From Actinomyces sp. Marseille-P3109 (GTDB lineage: Bacteria; Actinomycetota; Actinomycetes; Actinomycetales; Actinomycetaceae), in assembly GCF_900323545.1 (NCBI RefSeq), contig NZ_OOHN01000008.1:701941-765940 (forward strand): a stretch of 64,000 nt of DNA, given 5' to 3'. The notes under the pieces are model-generated. The model saw only the letters and a program-made list of their open reading frames with translations. It ran no database searches and was not told where the DNA came from. Of the stretch, positions 45,441 to 55,058 are shown piece after piece. The translations under genes and the position numbers were made by a program. Position 1 is the stretch's first letter, and each line of letters opens with the position of its first letter.

Positions 45441-45474
45441 ATGTCAGGTTTCTGACATGTCGAGAGTATGTCAG
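45441..45474. promoter_or_regulatory. MarR-type operator between VOC and marR genes
   Basis: ATGTCAG (45441-45447), GTTT, CTGACAT (45452-45458) is a perfect 7-bp inverted repeat; a further half-site TATGTCAG follows near 45468. It covers the divergent promoters. Binding by the adjacent MarR protein is inferred. Confidence 0.7.
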
Positions 45475-45483
45475 AATACTGCT

Positions 45484-45915
45484 ATGAGTCAAGACGACCC
45501 GAGGGAGCTCCTCGGCTATCAGCTCAAGCACGTTCAGGCTGCGCTTCGAACTCGCATGGATGAGGCACTCCGCCCCCTGGGACTGAGTGCTCCGCAATAC
45601 CTCTGCCTCGAGTTGCTCAGCCGCGCTCCGGGAGCCTCGACCTCCGACCTCGCCAGGGAGGCCTTCGTGACCCGCCAGACCATGAGCACGCTCCTGCGCG
45701 CCTTGGTGGATCGAGGTCTGGCTCAGCGTGCAGCCCAGGCGCCTTCCGGTCGTGCGCTGCCTCTGCAGCTCACCCCCGAGGGGCGGAGCCTTCTCAAGGA
45801 GGCGTCGAGGGTGACGGTGGAGATTGAGCGGGTCATGATTTCACCGCTCAGTGAGTCCCAGTTGCGTGCAGTGCAAGAGGCGCTGTCGGCCTGCATCGCT
45901 GCACTCGAGGAATGA
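45484..45915 (+). CDS. MarR-family transcriptional regulator
   Basis: A 143-residue winged-helix regulator: LGYQLKHVQAALRTRMDEAL dimerisation helix, recognition region STSDLAREAFVTRQTMSTLL and wing LPLQLTPEGRSLL. The ATG at 45484 lies directly after an AATACT box, so the message is short- or no-leader. An upstream in-frame ATG at 45457 would be inside the operator. Likely controls the VOC gene and itself. Confidence 0.88.
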   Translation: MSQDDPRELLGYQLKHVQAALRTRMDEALRPLGLSAPQYLCLELLSRAPGASTSDLAREAFVTRQTMSTLLRALVDRGLAQRAAQAPSGRALPLQLTPEGRSLLKEASRVTVEIERVMISPLSESQLRAVQEALSACIAALEE

Positions 45916-46064
45916 TGCTGACGTCGCGGGATGGTGGGCTGGAGAATATGGCCTGGAGCAGGAGGGAGGTCATTGTGGTCGTCGACCGGCTTCGGGTGGC
46001 TCAAGATCTCCCTCAGTCGGAGCGCATCCAGGAGGATCTCAGGGGGCGGTGATATCCTGCCTGA

Positions 46065-47036
46065 ATGACTACTCCGCAGTATCCAGGATATCCAGGCGAC
46101 GGTTCCCAGTCCGGCCACAACCCTCAAGGTGGAGGTGTCCCGGGCTACGGGGTGCAGCCCGGCTACGGTGGCAATCCGCAGGCGGGTGCCGCTCCGGGGT
46201 ATGGGCCGCAACCCGGCTACGGAGAACAGCCGGGTAGCAATCAGCAAGCCGGTGATGGCTCCCAGTCAGGAGGTGCTTCGGGTTACGGCCCCCAAGTCGG
46301 TGCGGCCCCGGGCTACGGCCCCCAAGTCGGTGCGGCCCCGGGTTACGGCCCTCAGCCCGGCATGGCTGCCGGGGGAGGGATGCCTCCCTACCCGGGGGGT
46401 GCCATGGGTGGCGTGCCGATGAGTGTTGGTGACGGCCTGTCCTGGGCCTGTTCCAAGTTCAAGGAGAACGCGCTCATTCTCACTGTTGGGATTGGTCTGT
46501 GGACTGTCCTCTCGAGGGCTGGGGTCGATGCCCGATTCACCATCAACGACCAGGAGTATGGTTTCAGTACGGGAATTCCTTTCGGTAACTTCATCTCCTT
46601 TGTTGTTGGGCTGTTCGCTCCCATCGTGATCGCCAACATGTCGCTCAAGGTGGCTTCCGGACGGCCTTTGGGATGGAGTGACCTTTTCTCATTCCCGAAC
46701 TTGGGGGCGGGTGTTTTAGCAGTCTTCCTCAGTACACTCGCCACGATGGTCGGCATACTCCTGTGTGTCGTCCCCGGTGTCATCGTGGCCTTCCTGCTCT
46801 ACTACTCTGTCTACTTCACCGTGGACAAGGGCGTGGACGGTATCGAGGGGATGAAGGCCTCCTGGGGCGTTCTGTCCAGCCACGTCGGCGAGCTCCTCCC
46901 CTTCGCCCTGATAGGTGTCGGTCTCTATATCCTTGGTGGGATCACCCTCATCGGCTGGCTCGTGACGGTGCCGTTGGTGGCGCTGATGACCGCTTACTCC
47001 TACGTACGCATCCAGGGCTACGACGTCGTTCGCTGA
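46065..47036 (+). CDS. Membrane protein with Gly/Pro/Gln-rich repeat N-terminus
   Basis: A 323-residue protein. Residues 1-115 are cytosolic low complexity built of GYGPQVGAAP-type units (a 30-bp DNA repeat is visible). Residues 120-320 hold about five or six spans, including FLSTLATMVGILLCVVPGVIV and LLPFALIGVGLYILGG. The middle YSVYFTVDKGVDGIEGMKAS motif occurs in integral membrane proteins of the DUF975/YciC type in actinobacteria. No catalytic motif. Function unknown, possibly a membrane scaffold or stress protein. Confidence 0.8.
   Translation: MTTPQYPGYPGDGSQSGHNPQGGGVPGYGVQPGYGGNPQAGAAPGYGPQPGYGEQPGSNQQAGDGSQSGGASGYGPQVGAAPGYGPQVGAAPGYGPQPGMAAGGGMPPYPGGAMGGVPMSVGDGLSWACSKFKENALILTVGIGLWTVLSRAGVDARFTINDQEYGFSTGIPFGNFISFVVGLFAPIVIANMSLKVASGRPLGWSDLFSFPNLGAGVLAVFLSTLATMVGILLCVVPGVIVAFLLYYSVYFTVDKGVDGIEGMKASWGVLSSHVGELLPFALIGVGLYILGGITLIGWLVTVPLVALMTAYSYVRIQGYDVVR
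46281..46350 (+). repeat. 30-bp tandem repeat in the Gly/Pro-rich coding segment
   Basis: Two nearly perfect copies of a 30-bp unit (46281-46310, 46311-46340; GGYTACGGCC CCCAAGTCGG...) and the start of a third, encoding GYGPQVGAAP. One silent difference (T/C) separates the copies. Looser copies lie upstream. Confidence 0.85.
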
Positions 47037-47191
47037 TTCCGCTACGTCCACCCGCTCTGCGCCCCGCGTGCCTTGGCCTGCGGGGCGCAGACTCGTCGTG
47101 GGCTGGAGGCTGCGCCGGCTCGGCTAGAGTGAGGGCCGACGACGAGCCTCGCCGTCATCCCCGAGACCTCCTGCACGCCCTAAGGACCTCC

Positions 47192-48235
47192 GTGCCTCCG
47201 AGCTCCTCCGCCCAGACCCCCAGCGTCGCGGATGACCGCCCCGCCCTCATCCTGGCGAACCTCGGCACCCCGGCCGCCCCCACTCCCAGAGCCGTCCGTT
47301 CCTTCCTGCGAGAGTTCCTCTCCGACCGCCGCGTCATCGAGATGAACCCCGTCCTGTGGCGCCCCGTCCTGGAAGGCGTGATCCTACGGGTGCGCCCGCG
47401 TGCCTCGGCCGCTAAGTACGTCACCGTCTGGCGCCCGGGACAGCAGGCCAGCCGCTCCGGCTCCCCGCTCATGCACTACAGCGAGCGCCAGGGTGAGCTG
47501 CTCCAGCGTGAGCTCGGCGAGTCGGTCTAGGTCCGTATCGCCATGCGCTACGGGCAGCCGTCCCTGCGTCGCGTCATGAGTGAGCTCATGGAGACCGGCT
47601 GCCGGCGGATCGCCCTCGTCCCCCTCTACCCGCAGTACGCCGCCTCCTCGGCGGGCACCGTCGTCGACGAGGCCGCCCGCTTCATCCTGGAGTCCCGCAA
47701 CCAGCCCGAGCTGCGCACCATCCGCTCCTTCGAGGCCGCCCCGGCCTATATCGAGGCCCTCGCCACCGCCCTGGAGCAGCACTGGCAGGTCCATGGCCGC
47801 CCCGACCCCGCCGCCGGCGAACGCCTCCTACTGTCCTTCCACTCCATTCCTCAGGCCATGCACGACGCCGGAGACCCCTACCGCGGCGAGTGCGAGCGCA
47901 CCGTTGAGCGCCTCTCCCAGCGGCTCGGCCTGCCCGATGGGCTCGCCCACCTCACCTTCCAGTCCGTCTTCGGGCCCGCCGCCTGGATCGGGCCGGCCAC
48001 CATCGACACGGTCGGCGAGCTGGGGCGCGCCGGCTGCCCCCGCCTCGACATCATCTGCCCCGGCTTCTTCTCCGACTGCCTGGAGACGCTTGAGGAGATC
48101 AACCAGCTCAACCGCGAGACCTTCACCACTGCCGGAGGCGGCAGCTTTCACTACATCCCCTGGGGCAACGACTCCGACGGCGCCGTTGCCACTCTGGTTG
48201 AGCAGGCCGGAAACGTCCTGACCGGCTGGATCTGA
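47192..48235 (+). pseudogene. hemH: Ferrochelatase (coproporphyrin ferrochelatase type) with an in-frame amber codon
   Basis: Full ferrochelatase homology runs in one frame from GTG 47192 (after AAGGA) to TGA 48235, 347 codons: LILANLGTPAAPTP at the start, SPLMHYSERQ, VPLYPQYAAS, the active-site His in LLSFHSIPQ and ICPGFFSDCLETLEEI with the catalytic Glu. A TAG at codon 113 (47528-47530) splits it. The reading frame continues without shift on the other side and residues flanking it fit the family (ELGESV, VRIAMRYGQPS), so a CAG to TAG change is the simplest explanation. Both halves keep the rest of the motifs. Without suppression only a 112-residue fragment would be made, unless translation restarts at ATG 47543. 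Confidence 0.85.
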
Positions 48236-48369
48236 GCCGGCCGGCCCCTCGCTCCGTCATCGGCCCCACAGCCGGTCTCAGCACGAGAGACCACAGGGCC
48301 TCACCGGGGAAACCGCTGCACGGGACGGTATGGTGACGTGAACAGCCCCGATTCTGTAAGGAAGTCGCC

Positions 48370-49809
48370 GTGCATCTTGAGTGGTGGTCCGTCCTGCCCT
48401 TCGCGGGCATGCTCGCCTGTATCGCCGTCCTGCCGCTGATTCCGACCACGGCGCACTGGTGGGAGAAGCACTCCAGCCAGCTGCTCATCGCCGTGAGCCT
48501 CGGTGTGCCGGTGGCCGCCTGGATGTGGGTGCTCGGAGGCTGGGAGGTCGTCTTCGCCGCCGTGGCCGAGTACCTCCAGTTCATCTGCCTCTTGTTCTCA
48601 CTGTTCGTGGTCTCCGGAGGCATCTTCCTCAAGGGCGACATCCGAGCCACGCCCCGCAACAACACGATCTTCCTGGCCATCGGCGGGGTCATCGCCTCCT
48701 TCGTGGGCACCACCGGTGCCGCCATGCTCCTCATCCGGCCCCTGCTGGCCACCAATAAGGAGCGCCGCTACCGGGTGCACACGGTGCTGTACACGATCTT
48801 CATCGTGGCCAACTGCGGCGGTCTGCTCACGCCCCTGGGCGACCCGCCCCTGTTCCTGGGCTTCCTGCGCGGCGTTCCCTTCACCTGGACCTTCAACCTG
48901 CTGCGCGAGTACCTCTTCGTCAACGTCATGCTGCTGGTGAGCTACTTCGCCCTGGACTCCTGCTACTACTCCCGGGAGCCCGCCAAGGCCGTGCACGACG
49001 ACGACACCGAGATCGAGCCGCTCGGCCTCAAGGGCTCGCTCAACTTCGTCTTCTTCGCCGTCATCATCGCCGCCGTCGCCTTCGCCCCGTCCATTGACGT
49101 CCACGCCATCGAGGAAGGGCACGCCGCCCTGGCCGACTGGATCCCCGTGCGCGAGTTCATCATGCTCGCCGCCGCTGCCAGCTCCTACTTCCTGGGAAGC
49201 CGCGAGGTCCGTTTCAAGGACAACCAGTTCACCTGGGGCCCGATCGCCGAGGTCGCCATCCTGTTCATCGGCATCTTCCTCACCATGATCCCGGCCCTGC
49301 ACTACCTCGACGAGGTGGCCGGCTCGCTGCCGCTCAACGAGGTCACCTTCTTCGTGTTCACCGGCGGGCTCTCCTCCGTCCTGGACAACGCCCCCACCTA
49401 CGCCACCTTCTTCGAGATGGCCGGGCAGGTCGCCCACCCCGGCGGTGACACCGTGGCCGGGGTCCCCGAGCTCTACCTCGTGTCCATCTCGCTGGGGGCC
49501 GTCCTGTGCGGCGCCATCACCTACATCGGCAACGGCCCGAACTTCATGGTCAAGTCCGTCGCCGAGTCCGACGGCGTTGAGATGCCCAGCTTCGGCGGCT
49601 ACGTGGGTCGCGCCATGAAGCACCTGGTGCCGGTCATCGCAGCCATGGTCCTGCTCTTCATCGCCCCGGGGGTCCTGTCGAAGGTCGTGGGCGGGGTGCT
49701 CACCGTCGCGCTCCTGGGACTCGACGCCCGCAGACTGGCCCAGTCCCGCCGTCTGGCCCAGTCCCGCCGACCGGTCCTGGCCGAACAGTCCGAAGGCGGG
49801 GACGACTGA
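48370..49809 (+). CDS. Sodium:proton antiporter of the NhaD / citrate-permease superfamily
   Basis: A 479-residue protein with about 12 spans of the ion-transporter superfamily. Conserved elements are VGTTGAAMLLIRPLL, the LTPLGDPPLFLG re-entrant motif, LSSVLDNAPTYATF and YIGNGPNFMVKS, as in NhaD-type antiporters. It would exchange sodium for protons across the membrane. GTG 48370 follows AAGGAAG. The C-terminus has a short duplicated RRLAQS unit (DNA repeat at about 49730-49780). Confidence 0.85.
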   Translation: MHLEWWSVLPFAGMLACIAVLPLIPTTAHWWEKHSSQLLIAVSLGVPVAAWMWVLGGWEVVFAAVAEYLQFICLLFSLFVVSGGIFLKGDIRATPRNNTIFLAIGGVIASFVGTTGAAMLLIRPLLATNKERRYRVHTVLYTIFIVANCGGLLTPLGDPPLFLGFLRGVPFTWTFNLLREYLFVNVMLLVSYFALDSCYYSREPAKAVHDDDTEIEPLGLKGSLNFVFFAVIIAAVAFAPSIDVHAIEEGHAALADWIPVREFIMLAAAASSYFLGSREVRFKDNQFTWGPIAEVAILFIGIFLTMIPALHYLDEVAGSLPLNEVTFFVFTGGLSSVLDNAPTYATFFEMAGQVAHPGGDTVAGVPELYLVSISLGAVLCGAITYIGNGPNFMVKSVAESDGVEMPSFGGYVGRAMKHLVPVIAAMVLLFIAPGVLSKVVGGVLTVALLGLDARRLAQSRRLAQSRRPVLAEQSEGGDD

Positions 49810-49889
49810 CCCGGCTGCCTGCCTGCTCACTGTCTTGCCACTGCACGGGACGGGGTCACTCAGGCCTCACGTGTGCGTAGCCTGAGTGC

Positions 49890-50515
49890 GTGCAGGTGGG
49901 ACATGTGATCCACAAGGTCAACGACCCTTCTCAGGCCGTGACCGATTTCGAGGCCAGGGGAGTCGTCGTCGAGTACAGCACCGTCAAGAAGCCGTACAAC
50001 GCGCTCATCTACTTCTCCCATGGCCCCTGCCCGGAGCTCTGGCGCGCACGGGAATGCCGCCGCTCCTGGGGCGCCTGCTCTCGTTGTGACCGCGCGGGGG
50101 CGCCGCCCGCCGCTTCCTGTTCTGAGATCGTGGCCCCGAGGGCCTGTGCGGCCTGTGCCTGGAGGACGACGACTCCGAGCTCGAGGAGGGGATGACTCGG
50201 CTGAACGGCAGGGGCCTGCACATCAAGACCAAGCGTATGGACCCCCGTGCGAGGGAGCTGCGCTATGAGGTCCTCTTCCCTCATGACGTCGACCCGCCGT
50301 TCCTCGTGAGCCACGTCAGCACCGGGTCCAGGCCTCAGGACCTCACCCATCCCAAAGGGACCGGCTCCATGACCCGCGTCGCCTATCCGTTGCCCGTGCA
50401 CAAGCGGGACACCGTCCGAGGACTGAACGACGACCAGCGGCTCGAGCTCGTGAAGCCCAGTCAGGCCATCAAGGTGACCTTCGATGACGACGGCGTCCTA
50501 TGCAAGCCCCTGTGA
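49890..50515 (+). pseudogene. Frameshifted glyoxalase-like (VOC) gene
   Basis: The pieces of one protein lie in different frames on the plus strand: GHVIHKVNDPSQAVTDFEAR and KKPYNALIYFSHGPCPELW from 49890; then GMPPLLGRLLSL in a second frame near 50052-50088, ending at a stop; then GPEGLCGLCLEDDDSELEEG and EVLFPHDVDPPFLVSH in a further frame to 50515. The residues fit a glyoxalase-like domain protein. At least two indels separate them. TAGCCT precedes the GTG start by 6 nt. The gene is decayed unless these are sequencing errors. Confidence 0.72.
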
Positions 50516-50544
50516 GAGGACTGCGGTCAGAGTCTTGAAGGGTC

Positions 50545-51642
50545 TCAGCGCGTGCCCGGGGCGGTGACGAAGTCGATGAGCTCCTCCATGCGGCCCAGCA
50601 GACTCGGCTCCAGGTCCTTGTAGGAGCGCACCGTCGCCAGAATGCGCTGCCAGCCCCTGGCGATGTCGGCCTGAGTGGCGTGCGGCCAGCCCAGGGCATC
50701 CAGGGTGCCGTGCTTGATGTCGGTGCCCCGCGGGATGTCCGGCCAGCGCTTCAGCCCCACCCGGGCGGGTTTGACCGCCTGCCACACGTCCACGTACGGG
50801 TGGCCGAGGACCAGCACGTTCTCCCCGCCGGGCATCTCGGCCACGCGCTGGGCGATACGCGACTCCTTGGAGCCGGTCACCAGGTGGTCCACGAGGACCC
50901 CTGCCCGCCGCTCGGGGGCCGGGCCGAAGTCGGCCATGACCTCCTCAAGGTTGTCGACGCCGTCGAGCATGAGGACGACGACGCCCTCGTGGCGCAGGTC
51001 GTCGCCCCACACCTTCTCCACCAGCTCGGCGTCGTGCTTGCCCTCCACCCAGATGCGCGAGGCGCGCGCCACCTTGGCCCGCTCGCCCTCGACGGCGTAG
51101 GAGCCCGACGCTGTCAGCCGTCTCCCGGCGGCGCTCACCGGCCCGGTGGGCTCGCGCCTGCGCGCCACCGGCGGGTCCAGGATGACCGGGTGTCCCTCGA
51201 TCCAGAACCCCGGCCCCAGGGCGAAGCCTCGCCGCGTGCCGTGACGGTCCTCCAGGACCACGACGTGCTGGCCGCCGGATTTCTCCACCGCCACCGCGGC
51301 ACCGACGAAACCGGTCTGCCGGTCCTCAACCACCAGGCCCGGCGTCACAGGCACGTGCACCGACTCCGGGCGCACGGCGCCGGGCCCCGTGCGGTGGGGA
51401 TTCACCGACAGGACGTCCCCGCCGTAAGGGTCGCTCGACGACGGCCGCCGGGCAGGAGACTTGTTCGCCTCCGCGGCCGCACCGCGAGCTGCGGGAGCCA
51501 CGCGGGAGCGCGAGCCGGCCGGGGCGCCCCGCGCCTGCTGCTTCTGCTCGGCCTCGGCGCGCGCCCTCAAGGCGGCACGGCGGGCGGCGGTCGAGCCGGG
51601 AACGGGGGAGCGATACGGGGCGGGCGTGTTCACCCTCGGCAC
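50545..51642 (-). CDS. DUF3097-family protein
   Basis: A 365-residue actinobacterial protein. After a basic, Ala-rich N-terminus of about 70 residues the conserved domain includes VHVPVTPGLVVEDRQTGFVG, RIWVEGKHDAELVEKVWGDD and VVLMLDGVDNLEEV. The EGKHD-x-n-LDGVD pattern resembles a Toprim-like metal site (Glu, then Asp-x-Asp). Function not established. The start is GTG 51642. Confidence 0.87.
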   Translation of the reverse strand: MPRVNTPAPYRSPVPGSTAARRAALRARAEAEQKQQARGAPAGSRSRVAPAARGAAAEANKSPARRPSSSDPYGGDVLSVNPHRTGPGAVRPESVHVPVTPGLVVEDRQTGFVGAAVAVEKSGGQHVVVLEDRHGTRRGFALGPGFWIEGHPVILDPPVARRREPTGPVSAAGRRLTASGSYAVEGERAKVARASRIWVEGKHDAELVEKVWGDDLRHEGVVVLMLDGVDNLEEVMADFGPAPERRAGVLVDHLVTGSKESRIAQRVAEMPGGENVLVLGHPYVDVWQAVKPARVGLKRWPDIPRGTDIKHGTLDALGWPHATQADIARGWQRILATVRSYKDLEPSLLGRMEELIDFVTAPGTR

Positions 51643-51670
51643 GGTAGGGGAAACTCACGGCCCCGGGGCG

Positions 51671-51723
51671 TTGGACCCGCCGGGTCACGGCGTAGGATGG
51701 CACTCACGTGGGGTGAGTGCTAA
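51671..51723 (+). promoter_or_regulatory. CIRCE operator and heat-shock promoter of hrcA
   Basis: ATGGCACTC, 9 nt, GAGTGCTAA (51697-51723): the right arm is a perfect CIRCE half and the left arm differs at two outer bases from TTAGCACTC. TTGGAC (51671-51676) and TAGGAT (51693-51698) form a promoter with a 16-nt spacer whose -10 overlaps the operator, so HrcA binding would block initiation. Confidence 0.92.
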
Positions 51724-51775
51724 ATCGCTCGCCGGCGCGCACCGGCGTGCGGGCGGCAGCGCACCAGTACTGCAT

Positions 51776-51805
51776 CAGCACTGGACCAGCACTGGACCAG
51801 CACTG
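51776..51805 (+). repeat. 11-bp tandem repeats in the hrcA leader
   Basis: Two perfect head-to-tail copies of CAGCACTGGAC (51776-51786, 51787-51797) and most of a third lie between CIRCE and the hrcA start. The unit also partly resembles ACTG-rich sequence just upstream. Confidence 0.85.
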
Positions 51806-51851
51806 AAACCACTGAGATCGTGTCCTGGCACTGACGAGAGGAGGAGGACCC

Positions 51852-52934
51852 ATGGCCAACGACCGACGTCTCAAGGTCCTGTCCGCCATCGTCACCGACT
51901 ACGTGCGCACCCGTGAGCCCGTGGGCTCCAAGGCCCTCGTGGAGCGCTACCGCCTGGGTGTCTCCCCAGCCACCATCCGCAACGACATGGCGGCCCTGGA
52001 GGACGAGGGCTACATCCATCAGCCGCACACCTCCGCCGGGCGCGTGCCGACCCAGAAGGGCTACCGGCTCTTCGTCGATGAGGTCGCCCGCATCAAGCCC
52101 CTGTCCGCCCCCGAGCGCGCCGCCATCACCGCGCTCCTGTCCGGGGCGGTCGACCTGGAGCAGGTCGTGGCCCGCACCGTGCGGGCCCTGGCGCAGCTGA
52201 CCGGCCAGCTCGCCGTCGTCGAGTACCCGAGCCTGAGGTATGCGGCCCTCCAGCACCTCGAGCTCGTGGCCCTGGGGCCCGAGCGCGTCCTGCTGGTCAT
52301 CATCACTGACACCGGTCGCGTCGACCAGCGCACCGTGACCCTCAGGTCCCGGGCCGGGGCGAGCCCCCGCCACGACGGAGGCTTCGAGGTCACCGACGTC
52401 GTCGACCCCCTCGCCCTGGAGCGCCTGCGCACCCGCCTCAACGGCGCCCTCGTGGGCCGCCGCGCCGCCGACGTCGCCCCCATCCTGGCAGCCCTGGCCG
52501 AGCAGGCTCCCGCCGACGAGCGGTTCCTGCTCGAGGCCGTGGTCGATGAGCTCATCGCCGCGCTGCGCCCCGATGCGGAGGAGCGGCTCGTCGTCGCCGG
52601 CACCGCCAACCTGGCCCGCTCCAGGCCGGACTTCTCCGCCCTGGGTCCCCTGCTGGACGCCATCGAGGAGCAGGTCGTCCTGCTGCGCCTGTTCACCGCC
52701 GACGACGCCCCGACCGGAGAGAACCGGATGCGCGTGAGCATCGGCTCGGAGAACAAGGACGATGCCCTGGCCGAGGCCTCCGTCGTCACCACCACCTACG
52801 GGCCGGGGACCGGTGAGGCGGTCGCCCACCTCGGGGTCATCGGCCCCACCCGCATGGACTACCCGGCCACCATGACCGCCGTACGGGCCGTGGCCCGCTA
52901 CCTGTCCAGGTTCCTGTCCCCACCGGAGACGTGA
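51852..52934 (+). CDS. hrcA: Heat-inducible transcription repressor HrcA
   Basis: A 360-residue repressor of class I heat-shock genes. The N-terminal winged helix is SAIVTDYVRTREPVGSKALV and GVSPATIRNDMAALEDEGYI; the GAF-like domain and the DMEEQV-type insert VDPLALERLRTRL follow. It binds CIRCE, needs GroE for activity, and here autoregulates through the CIRCE 130 bp upstream. Start ATG 51852, ribosome site GAGAGGAGGA. Confidence 0.97.
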   Translation: MANDRRLKVLSAIVTDYVRTREPVGSKALVERYRLGVSPATIRNDMAALEDEGYIHQPHTSAGRVPTQKGYRLFVDEVARIKPLSAPERAAITALLSGAVDLEQVVARTVRALAQLTGQLAVVEYPSLRYAALQHLELVALGPERVLLVIITDTGRVDQRTVTLRSRAGASPRHDGGFEVTDVVDPLALERLRTRLNGALVGRRAADVAPILAALAEQAPADERFLLEAVVDELIAALRPDAEERLVVAGTANLARSRPDFSALGPLLDAIEEQVVLLRLFTADDAPTGENRMRVSIGSENKDDALAEASVVTTTYGPGTGEAVAHLGVIGPTRMDYPATMTAVRAVARYLSRFLSPPET

Positions 52935-53014
52935 GAACCGGCCGGCCCGGGCCGGTCCCAGAGCGATTCAGTCAAGCACGTCACCAGACATCCACCGCAA
53001 AGTCGTAGCCGTAA

Positions 53015-54151
<1,137 letters not shown>

Positions 54152-54199
54152 CGAAGCGGCCCGCGGTCTGCGGCCCGCAGCCCAGTTCCTCGCCTGCGG

Positions 54200-55000
54200 C
54201 TAGTTGGCCTGAGGCGACTCGGGCCAGTAGTGGGAGTCCGGGATCGCCCGCGCCCCGAAGATCGCCTGGCCCACCCGTACGCAGGTGGAGCCGCCCTCGA
54301 TCGCGGCCTCGAAGTCCCCGCTCATCCCCATGGACAGCAGCCCGTCGCCGACGGTGCCGGCCTGCAGGGCGGCGTCGCGCAGCTGGCGCATGATGCGGAA
54401 GCACTCGCGCACGCGCGCCGCGTCGTCGGTGTGGGCGGCCAGGGTCATGAGTCCGCGCACCTGCAGCGAGGAGTAGGCCGGCAGCGCGGCGAGGAAGGCG
54501 GCGACGTCGTCCGGCTCCAGCCCGAACTTGCTGGTCTCGCCCGAGGAGTTGACCTGCACGTAGACGTCCAGGCCTCGCCCGGCCGCCTGGAGGCGGCGGT
54601 CGAGGGCCTCGGCCAGGCGCAGGGAGTCCAACGCCTGGAACTCGTCGGCGAAGGCGGCCACGTTCTTGGCCTTGTTGGTCTGCAGGTGGCCGATCACCGA
54701 CCAGGAGATGCCCAGGTCCGCCAGGTTCTCGCTCTTGCGCTGGGCCTCCTGGACCTTGTTCTCACCCATCTGGGTGATGCCCGCGGCGAAAGCGGTGCGC
54801 AGGCGCTCCTCGGGGACGGTCTTGGAGACGGGCAGCAGGCGGATCTCGGCGGCGTCCCGGCCGGCGCGCTCGGCGGCGGCGTCGATCCGGGCACGGATGG
54901 CGGCCAGGTTGCGGCGGAAGTCCTCCACCGTGACGGCGGTGGCGTAGGCGGGGGCCGCAGACGACTGCGGGGAGCGGGAGGCGGCTGAAGGCTCGGTCAT
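54200..55000 (-). CDS. PLP homeostasis protein (YggS/PROSC family)
   Basis: A 266-residue single-domain TIM barrel. LLPVSKTVPEERLRTAF has the PLP-binding Lys, MGENKVQEAQRKSENL the usual GENYVQE-like motif, GHLQTNKAK the PLP phosphate site, and MGMSGDFEAAIEGGSTCVR the final loop. It buffers pyridoxal phosphate. ATG 55000 is 8 nt after TAGCGT. Divergent from rsmE with only 58 bp between starts. Confidence 0.92.
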   Translation of the reverse strand: MTEPSAASRSPQSSAAPAYATAVTVEDFRRNLAAIRARIDAAAERAGRDAAEIRLLPVSKTVPEERLRTAFAAGITQMGENKVQEAQRKSENLADLGISWSVIGHLQTNKAKNVAAFADEFQALDSLRLAEALDRRLQAAGRGLDVYVQVNSSGETSKFGLEPDDVAAFLAALPAYSSLQVRGLMTLAAHTDDAARVRECFRIMRQLRDAALQAGTVGDGLLSMGMSGDFEAAIEGGSTCVRVGQAIFGARAIPDSHYWPESPQAN

Positions 55001-55058
55001 GCTTGCTGACGCTAGCACCGGCGGCCACCGGTTCGACACCGCCCGTAGGCTTGGGGGC

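Noticed and set aside
51776..51805. CRISPR array
   Set aside because: Head-to-tail 11-bp units without spacers and without cas genes.
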